From NCBI RefSeq assembly GCF_900111105.1, contig NZ_FOGC01000008.1, forward strand, positions 1 to 64,000: DNA of 64,000 nucleotides, given 5' to 3'. The notes under the pieces were generated by a model. It saw only the letters and a program-made list of their open reading frames with translations. It made no database searches and was not told the DNA's origin. This document shows, piece by piece, positions 57,696 through 64,000 of the stretch; the first letter of the stretch is position 1, and each line of letters begins with the position of its first letter. The position numbers and the translations under genes were made by a program. The DNA comes from Rosenbergiella nectarea. GTDB lineage: Bacteria > Pseudomonadota > Gammaproteobacteria > Enterobacterales > Enterobacteriaceae.

Positions 57696-59735
57696 ATGCG
57701 AACTTCAACAATGAATCGTCACGCTCTGCTGCAGGCGTGTGGCGCTTCTTTCAAAAAACTGTCTCCGATCACCCAGCTAAAAAATCCCGTCATGTTCGTG
57801 GTATGGCTAGGGAGCGCCCTCACCAGTCTACTGGTACTTCAAGCACTTTTTCAGCATCAGTGGAGGGATGCTGCCTTTACGGGGGCAATCAGTGTTTGGT
57901 TATGGTTTACCGTACTTTTTGCTAATTTTGCCGAGGCATTGGCGGAAGGAAGAAGTAAGGCACAAGCAGAGAGTTTGAAAGGATTAAAGCAAACCAGCTG
58001 GGCGAAAAAAATTGACCAACCTACTGAGAGCGCGGCCTACACAAGTGTCCAGGCCGATACGCTACGTAAAGGGGATTGGGTACGTGTTGAGGCTGGCGAC
58101 ATTATACCTTGCGACGGTGAAGTCTTAATCGGCGGGGCCTCCGTTGATGAAAGCGCGATTACCGGTGAATCCGCACCAGTGATCCGCGAAGCCGGCGGCG
58201 ATTTTGCCTCGGTAACAGGTGGAACCCGGATCCTCTCCGACTGGTTGATTGTTCAGTGTAGTGTTAACCCGGGTGAAACCTTTATCGACCGGATGATCAC
58301 CATGGTGGAAGGCGCTAAACGCCGTAAAACGCCCAATGAGATAGCCTTATCGATTCTCTTGATCTCCTTGACCATTATCTTCGTTATTGCGACGGCAACG
58401 TTGTCTCCTTTTTCACTCTGGGGAGGAAAATCAATTGATATCGTTGTCTTGGTGGCATTACTCGTTTGTTTAATTCCAACCACTATTGGCGCATTGTTAT
58501 CCGCCATTGGGATTGCGGGTATGAGCCGCATGCTCAATGCCAATGTTATTGCGACCAGTGGACGTGCGGTGGAAGCCGCCGGAGATGTTGATGTCCTGTT
58601 AATGGATAAAACCGGCACCATCACCTTTGGTAATCGGCAAGCAGCGGCCTTTTATCCTGCAGAAGGCGTGACGGAAGAAGCACTCGCAAATGCGGCACAA
58701 TTAGCCTCTTTAGCCGATGAAACGCCGGAAGGACGCAGTATCGTGGTCTTAGCCAAACAACGTTTTAATGTACGTGAACGAGAGCTGAGCACCTTACAGG
58801 CGACCTTTATTCCGTTCACGGCCCAAACGCGAATGAGCGGAATTGAATTTGCACAAACACGTATAATGAAAGGAGCGATGGAAGCCGTACGCCACTACAC
58901 CCACTCACTCGACGCTGTTTTCCCAGATAGCGTCGCGCAGATTGCCGATGACATTTCCCGTAAAGGTGAAACGCCGCTGGTGGTCGTTGAAAATAAGACG
59001 GTGATGGGCGTCGTCGCTCTGAAAGATATTGTCAAGGGCGGCATAAAGGAGCGCTTTAGCCAGTTAAGGAAGATGGGGATTAAAACGGTAATGGTTACCG
59101 GCGATAATGCACTGACTGCGGCGGCGATTGCCGCCGAAGCTGGGGTCGACGACTTCCTTTCTCAAGCCACACCAGAAGCGAAGCTGGCGTTGATTCGCCA
59201 GTACCAATCAGAAGGCCGAATGGTGGCGATGACCGGGGATGGCACTAACGATGCGCCTGCCTTGGCGCAAGCGGATGTTGCTGTTGCGATGAATTCTGGT
59301 ACGCAAGCGGCCAAAGAAGCGGGGAACATGGTGGATCTCGATTCTAACCCGACTAAATTATTGGAAGTCGTGCATATCGGCAAGCAGATGCTAATGACCC
59401 GAGGGTCGCTCACAACCTTTAGTATTGCTAACGATGTGGCGAAATACTTCGCGATTATTCCTGCCGCGTTTACCGTCGTCTATCCGCAGTTAGCGGGATT
59501 GAACGTAATGCACCTCCACTCGCCGGCCTCTGCGATTTTATCGGCGGTAATCTTTAATGCCTTAATTATTGTTGCATTGATTCCGTTAGCCTTGAAGGGC
59601 GTTCCTTACAAAGCGGTTTCGGCCTCGGCATTGTTACGCCGTAATCTATGGATTTACGGTTTGGGTGGGCTGATCTTACCTTTTCCCGGTATTAAGGCTA
59701 TCGATCTATTACTGACCTTTTTGGGCCTAGTGTAG
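57696..59735 (+). CDS. kdpB: K+-transporting ATPase catalytic subunit KdpB
   Basis: This 679-residue P-type ATPase drives Kdp uptake. The phosphorylated Asp304 is in [10 protein letters not shown], with the TGES loop near 150, KGAMEA in the nucleotide domain and [11 protein letters not shown] in the P domain. The ATG at 57696 has GGGAG upstream and fits the E. coli length (682). An in-frame ATG 15 nt later is possible. Confidence 0.96.
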   Translation: MRTSTMNRHALLQACGASFKKLSPITQLKNPVMFVVWLGSALTSLLVLQALFQHQWRDAAFTGAISVWLWFTVLFANFAEALAEGRSKAQAESLKGLKQTSWAKKIDQPTESAAYTSVQADTLRKGDWVRVEAGDIIPCDGEVLIGGASVDESAITGESAPVIREAGGDFASVTGGTRILSDWLIVQCSVNPGETFIDRMITMVEGAKRRKTPNEIALSILLISLTIIFVIATATLSPFSLWGGKSIDIVVLVALLVCLIPTTIGALLSAIGIAGMSRMLNANVIATSGRAVEAAGDVDVLLMDKTGTITFGNRQAAAFYPAEGVTEEALANAAQLASLADETPEGRSIVVLAKQRFNVRERELSTLQATFIPFTAQTRMSGIEFAQTRIMKGAMEAVRHYTHSLDAVFPDSVAQIADDISRKGETPLVVVENKTVMGVVALKDIVKGGIKERFSQLRKMGIKTVMVTGDNALTAAAIAAEAGVDDFLSQATPEAKLALIRQYQSEGRMVAMTGDGTNDAPALAQADVAVAMNSGTQAAKEAGNMVDLDSNPTKLLEVVHIGKQMLMTRGSLTTFSIANDVAKYFAIIPAAFTVVYPQLAGLNVMHLHSPASAILSAVIFNALIIVALIPLALKGVPYKAVSASALLRRNLWIYGLGGLILPFPGIKAIDLLLTFLGLV

Positions 59736-59742
59736 GGGATTA

Positions 59743-60324
59743 ATGATGAATCTATTACGACCTGCTTTACTATTATTAGTACTACTAACAGTGATTACAG
59801 GGGGGGTATACCCCTTACTTACCACCGTTATTGGTGATGAGCTGTTCCCGCAGAAAGTCCAGGGCTCACTGATTGTCCAACAGGGTAACGTCAGAGGGTC
59901 ACAACTCATCGGTCAAGATTTTAGCCATCCAGGATATTTCCAAGGGCGACCTTCGGCGACGGCCGATCATGCGAATAACCCAATGGCCTCTGGCGGAAGT
60001 AATTTATCCGTCACGAATCCACAACTGATTCAACGGGTCGATCAACAAATAACCTTACTACGCAGTCAGAACCCTGAGGCGAATACACAGGTTCCTACTG
60101 AGCTTATCACTACCTCGGCCAGTGGCCTTGAACCGATGCTTTCGGTTGCGGCGGTGCAATGGCAAATTCCGCGTGTGGCACGAGCAAGACAATTATCTGT
60201 GAGCGAAGTCGAACAGTTGGTCCAGCAATTTACGACAAAGCCACTACTGTCTTTTATGGGACCCGCTGTGGTAAATGTAGTGTCATTAAATTTAGCGCTT
60301 GATCAATACTCGCAAGGAAAGTAA
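59743..60324 (+). CDS. kdpC: K+-transporting ATPase subunit KdpC
   Basis: This 193-residue subunit has one N-terminal membrane span (about 4-24) and a periplasmic domain with GQDFSHPGYFQGRPSAT and the C-terminal SLNLALDQY. It assists high-affinity K+ binding in the Kdp complex. Two ATG codons (59743, 59746) follow TAGGGG. It is 3 nt upstream of kdpD. Confidence 0.95.
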   Translation: MMNLLRPALLLLVLLTVITGGVYPLLTTVIGDELFPQKVQGSLIVQQGNVRGSQLIGQDFSHPGYFQGRPSATADHANNPMASGGSNLSVTNPQLIQRVDQQITLLRSQNPEANTQVPTELITTSASGLEPMLSVAAVQWQIPRVARARQLSVSEVEQLVQQFTTKPLLSFMGPAVVNVVSLNLALDQYSQGK

Positions 60325-60327
60325 TGC

Positions 60328-62997
60328 ATGACCGCCGATGACGTTCGCCGACCAACGCCTGATCATTTGCTGCTTGAAAGCCAGCGGGCAACTCGCGGTA
60401 AGCTAAAAATCTATCTTGGGGCATGTGCAGGGGTAGGTAAAACCTGGGCAATGCTGCAAGAGGCTCACCGTTTGCAAGAGCAAGGGGTCAATATACTGGT
60501 CGGGATCGCTGAAAGTCATGGGCGTGTTGGAACGCAAGCGCAATTGGAAGGGTTACCCCTTCTTCCTCGGCAAAAAGGGCGCGGGAAACTCTATGACGAA
60601 TTTGATTTGGATGGCGCGTTACAGCGTCATCCAACGATAATTTTAGTCGATGAGTTGGCGCATACTAATGCACCGGGAAGTCGTCACCCCAAACGTTGGC
60701 AAGATATCGAGGAGCTACTGGAAAGCGGCATCGATGTCTTCACTACCCTTAATATCCAACATTTGGATAGTCTCAATGATGTGGTCAGGGGGATTACCGG
60801 TATCCAAGTCCAAGAGACGCTTCCGGATCCCTTCTTTGATCACGCCGATGAAGTGGTTTTAGTTGATATTTCCCCAGATGACTTACTGGAGCGGTTAAAA
60901 GAAGGGAATGTCTATGTGGGTGATCGGGCGGAGAGGGCAATAGAAAATTTTTTCCGTAAAGGCAATCTTTTTGCCTTACGCGAGCTAGCATTACGCCGAA
61001 CGGCTGAACGTGTCGACGGACAGATGAGGGCTTGGCGAGAAGGGCGGCGCTTAGCAGACCGAGTCTGGCATACCAACGATGCGCTGCTTGTTTGCGTAAA
61101 GAGTGATGTAGGCAGTGAAAAATTAATCCGCGTTGCAGCGAGGTTAGCTAATCGTCTGGGCTGCGAATGGCATGCGATAAACGTTGATACCACAAGCTAC
61201 CGCCGCCGTTCTCGCGAACAACGTCATCGCGTATTACAACATTTGCGTTTAGCTGAAAACCTGGGGGGGGTCACGGCGACACTGCCCGATACCGATCGGT
61301 GTACAGCAGTGGTTCGGTATGCTCGAGAACACAACTTGGGAAAAATTATTATTGGCCGTCCGCCGAATCGACGATCCCTATTCAAGTTTGGATCCCAAGG
61401 TTTAGCTCAACAATTGGCAAGAGCCGCCCCAGATCTTGACCTCTTAATTACAGCTTGTGGGGAAACGATACAGCGGCCCAAGCTTATTCCTAAGTTAGAT
61501 TGGGAATCACGCCCTTGGAAAGGATGTTTTGCTGCAGTATTTTTTTGTGCGGTGATCACTGCATTTTTTAATTTTTTCCTTCCGCAATTTTCCCCGATTA
61601 ATTTAGTCATGGTTTATCTATTGGGGGTAGTCCTAACAGCACTGAAATTCGGTCGTCTACCCGCTGTCTTTGCGTCTATTATCAATATTGTGGTGTTCGA
61701 TTGGTTCTTCGTGGCACCGACCGGACAGCTAGGGATCTCTGACGCACAATACGCCGTGACCTTTAGCGTTATGTTGGGAGTAGGGTTATTAATCGGAAAT
61801 CTTACGGCGAGCCTAAGGTATCAAGCGCGGGTAGCCCGTTCCCGAGAAAAACGGAGTACACAACTTTATGAACTTGCGAGCGAACTCAGCCAACACAGTG
61901 CGATGAGCGATATTGCTTTAGCCGGCCAGAAAGCGATCAGTCGAGCATTCTCCGCGCATTGTGAAATCTGGCTGCCTAATGAACAGAACACACTCCAACC
62001 GATCTCAGAAGAAGCCAGTCAACTCCTTCCTGATCGGGCAATTTTACATTGGTGCTTTGAAAAAGGTCAGGCCGCTGGAGCCGGTACCGATACGCTGCCA
62101 GGGGTCCCTTACAAAATGATCCCACTCCTGAGCGGTAGCCAATGTTTTGGTGTGGCGATATTAACGACTATTGAGTCTCATGCGTTAATCAGCCCAGAAC
62201 AACAACGTTTATTGGATACTTTCGTGTTACTGCTAGCCAGTGCACAACAACGTGTTGCGTTGACACAGCGTGAACAGTTATCTCGTGTCACCATCGAGCG
62301 TGAAGAACTACGTAATACCTTGCTTTCTGCGCTCTCTCATGACTTACGAACCCCTCTGACCGTTCTATTTGCTCAAGTGGAAATGTTAACACTCGAATTG
62401 GGCCACCCAGCCGAGCCAGTCATGGAACAGCTTTCAGCACTACGTGAACAAACGTTAGCTATGATCCGTTTAGTGAGTAATATTCTAGATATGGCGAGGA
62501 TTGAAGCGGAAGGTTTTCATCTCAATACCGATTGGCTCAGCGTGGAAGAAATTCTGCAGAGCGCGCGCGAATCCATAGAGCGCCTCTTTCCAGACGTACA
62601 AATCGATTTTCAATGTCCTGAGCAAGTGGTCTTGATTCGCGGAGAGGGCCCTTTGCTGGAACGGGTCTTTATTAATCTTTTCGAAAACGCCGTCAAATAT
62701 GGTCGAGGGCGCGAAGCGCCGATAAGTGTCGTCATTTTACCCAATGAGCAGCAGGTCGCAGTGAGCATTTGTGACCAAGGTCCAGGCTTACCGACCAATG
62801 AGACCGTCTCCCTATTTACCAAATTTAGTCGTGGTAAAAGTGAGTCGACTATCCCTGGTGTGGGTATGGGGCTGGCGATCTGTAAAACAATTACCGAATT
62901 ACATGGCGGCCATATTCATGCGGAAAATAGCCCTCAAGGTGGGGCATGCTTTACACTGAATTTACCCGCCACAACCCCACAGGGTGATGTACCATGA
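60328..62997 (+). CDS. kdpD: sensor histidine kinase KdpD
   Basis: This 889-residue sensor kinase (E. coli 894) senses potassium limitation and ionic strength. It has a KdpD domain with Walker A GACAGVGKT (31-39), a USP-like domain (about 250-370), four helices (about 400-500), and a GAF-like region. The HisKA domain has His671 in ALSHDLRTPL and is followed by an HATPase with NLFENAVKYG and GVGMGLAICKTI. AAGGA precedes the ATG. Its stop overlaps the kdpE start by 4 nt. Confidence 0.96.
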   Translation: MTADDVRRPTPDHLLLESQRATRGKLKIYLGACAGVGKTWAMLQEAHRLQEQGVNILVGIAESHGRVGTQAQLEGLPLLPRQKGRGKLYDEFDLDGALQRHPTIILVDELAHTNAPGSRHPKRWQDIEELLESGIDVFTTLNIQHLDSLNDVVRGITGIQVQETLPDPFFDHADEVVLVDISPDDLLERLKEGNVYVGDRAERAIENFFRKGNLFALRELALRRTAERVDGQMRAWREGRRLADRVWHTNDALLVCVKSDVGSEKLIRVAARLANRLGCEWHAINVDTTSYRRRSREQRHRVLQHLRLAENLGGVTATLPDTDRCTAVVRYAREHNLGKIIIGRPPNRRSLFKFGSQGLAQQLARAAPDLDLLITACGETIQRPKLIPKLDWESRPWKGCFAAVFFCAVITAFFNFFLPQFSPINLVMVYLLGVVLTALKFGRLPAVFASIINIVVFDWFFVAPTGQLGISDAQYAVTFSVMLGVGLLIGNLTASLRYQARVARSREKRSTQLYELASELSQHSAMSDIALAGQKAISRAFSAHCEIWLPNEQNTLQPISEEASQLLPDRAILHWCFEKGQAAGAGTDTLPGVPYKMIPLLSGSQCFGVAILTTIESHALISPEQQRLLDTFVLLLASAQQRVALTQREQLSRVTIEREELRNTLLSALSHDLRTPLTVLFAQVEMLTLELGHPAEPVMEQLSALREQTLAMIRLVSNILDMARIEAEGFHLNTDWLSVEEILQSARESIERLFPDVQIDFQCPEQVVLIRGEGPLLERVFINLFENAVKYGRGREAPISVVILPNEQQVAVSICDQGPGLPTNETVSLFTKFSRGKSESTIPGVGMGLAICKTITELHGGHIHAENSPQGGACFTLNLPATTPQGDVP

Positions 62998-63662
62998 CCA
63001 CGTATTTAATTATTGAAGATGAAGTGCAGATTAGTCGCTATTTAAAACGTATCTTAGCGGCAGAACACGTGAAAATTCTGCACGCGGAAACGTTACATCA
63101 CGGACTCGCCTTAGCGGCGGCGCGGCCTCCCGATTTGGTCCTACTTGACTTAGGATTACCGGACGGAGAAGGGCTGGACTTTATTCAGCAATTTCGTACC
63201 TGGAGTGATAAACCGATTATTGTGCTGTCGGCGCGGCATGAGGAATCAGTCAAAATCATGGCACTGGACCGAGGGGCGGATGACTACTTAACTAAGCCCT
63301 TTGGGGTGGGTGAGCTGCAGGCACGAGTGAGAGTCGCCTTACGGCGCCGGCAACCTAATGCCGATACGGTGAAACGCTTTGGTGAGATCGAACTGGACCT
63401 CGAGGCGCACACGGTGAAACGGGCAGGGGAGATCATTCACCTTACCGCGATGGAATATAAATTGTTGGAGTTACTGATTCGCCATGCTGGGAAAGTCCTC
63501 ACGCAGCATTTCATCTTATCGTCACTATGGGGGCCAAATGCTGAGGACAGCCAATATCTGCGGGTCTATATTGGACATCTGCGTAAAAAACTGGAACCTG
63601 ATCCACGACGGCCTCAACATTTTATCACCGAAAATGGCGTCGGCTATCGCTTTGTCGAATAA
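62994..63662 (+). CDS. kdpE: response regulator KdpE
   Basis: This 222-residue OmpR-class regulator activates kdpFABC. The receiver domain has the acidic pair Glu8/Asp9 and the phosphorylated Asp52 in LLDLGLPDGEG, and the C-terminal winged helix ends in HFITENGVGYRF. It overlaps kdpD by ATGA. No clear terminator is seen after it. Confidence 0.96.
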   Translation: MTTYLIIEDEVQISRYLKRILAAEHVKILHAETLHHGLALAAARPPDLVLLDLGLPDGEGLDFIQQFRTWSDKPIIVLSARHEESVKIMALDRGADDYLTKPFGVGELQARVRVALRRRQPNADTVKRFGEIELDLEAHTVKRAGEIIHLTAMEYKLLELLIRHAGKVLTQHFILSSLWGPNAEDSQYLRVYIGHLRKKLEPDPRRPQHFITENGVGYRFVE

Positions 63663-63882
63663 CACGAGCGAAATGGGCAGGATGGCTAATCGCTACTTTC
63701 ATCGACGAAGATCACTATCCGTCAGCGAGGAGTGTGATTAAGTGAGACGAGAGCAGGGATGACATTTGTAATAAATATGTTAATAATCACCCCATAAATG
63801 TTTTCCCGGTAAGTTTGCCCTAACGCTTCAGTGCTAAGGAGCGCAACGGGATGTCCTGATAATACGTCAAGTGAGCTGAAGA

Positions 63883-64000
63883 ATGTCGAATAAACCGTTT
63901 TTTTTCCAAGAACCCTTTCCCCTGTCTGAAGATAAAACTGAATATTACTTACTGAGCACTGACCATGTTTCTGTCGCTGAATTTGAAGGGCAATCGGTAT
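63883..64000 (+). CDS. fumA: class I fumarase, N-terminal fragment (cut by window end)
   Basis: The frame from the ATG at 63883 reads [18 protein letters not shown] then [19 protein letters not shown], closely matching the start of E. coli FumA, an Fe-S fumarase of the citric acid cycle. It runs off the window after 39 codons. The 220 bp between kdpE and this gene should hold its promoter; I see no clear operator. FumB has a similar N-terminus, so the exact paralogue is not certain. Confidence 0.85.
   Translation, partial: MSNKPFFFQEPFPLSEDKTEYYLLSTDHVSVAEFEGQSV

Overview
The window is chromosomal DNA of a gammaproteobacterium of the order Enterobacterales. Nearly every housekeeping gene has an E. 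coli K-12 counterpart of almost identical length, and several blocks keep E. coli order. These are tRNA-Asp/tRNA-Trp-hdfR-maoP-comM-ilvLGMEDA-ilvY-ilvC (the rrnC-distal region of E. coli), gor/rlmJ/prlC/rsmJ/uspA/pitA/yhiN, yhjE-yhjD, mmuPM and kdpFABCDE. The moderate GC content, a membrane glucose dehydrogenase gene and the loss or rearrangement of other E. coli neighbours point to an Erwiniaceae-like genus (Tatumella or Rosenbergiella type). That assignment is inference; a 16S or core-gene comparison would settle it.

Layout. 1-290: end of an rRNA-linked tRNA block. 293-3119: hdfR, maoP, comM. 3391-12467: the complete isoleucine-valine system. It has the ilvL leader and attenuator, ilvGMEDA, the LysR activator ilvY (its stop codon abuts that of ilvA) and ilvC, with IlvY-type operator palindromes in the ilvY-ilvC gap. 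12532-14298: an AT-rich decayed patch with a GNAT acetyltransferase relic, an unidentified broken ORF and an intact elaA-like gene. 14299-22622: yhjE and yhjD, a MocR regulator divergent from a LysE exporter across a clear operator, mqo, a small membrane protein, mntP with an MntR box, and a chagasin-like protease inhibitor. 22819-27483: an ABC exporter, yqhA, and a two-gene DUF2946/PepSY module with Met/His-rich segments that suggest copper or another metal.

27568-37489: gor, RNase BN, rlmJ, prlC-rsmJ (with a sigma32-like promoter), uspA (uspB is missing), pitA, yhiN. 37648-41107: lldD divergent from a LysR gene that is followed by a TDT-family transporter. 41195-43634: gcd, the PQQ-dependent glucose dehydrogenase gene, broken by an exact 10-bp tandem duplication and an in-frame TAG. 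43861-47488: a NitT/TauT-like ABC system with a duplicated permease, no substrate-binding protein, and a 43-codon ORF with a good ribosome-binding site upstream on the same strand, inside 1.1 kb of AT-rich DNA. 47489-53383: aldo-keto reductase, FAH-family hydrolase, ACS-type MFS transporter, IdnR/GntR-like LacI repressor and an OxlT-like MFS transporter, probably for sugar acids or related carboxylates. 53373-55713: mmuM and mmuP (S-methylmethionine salvage) behind tandem MetJ boxes. 55917-63662: kdpFABCDE. 63883-64000: the start of a class I fumarase gene.

The least explained parts are the short ORF plus duplicated-permease ABC unit, the Met/His-rich DUF2946/PepSY-DUF2534 pair, the doubly broken gcd, and the strongly diverged ComM. 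I saw no CRISPR array, prophage, insertion sequence or transposase.
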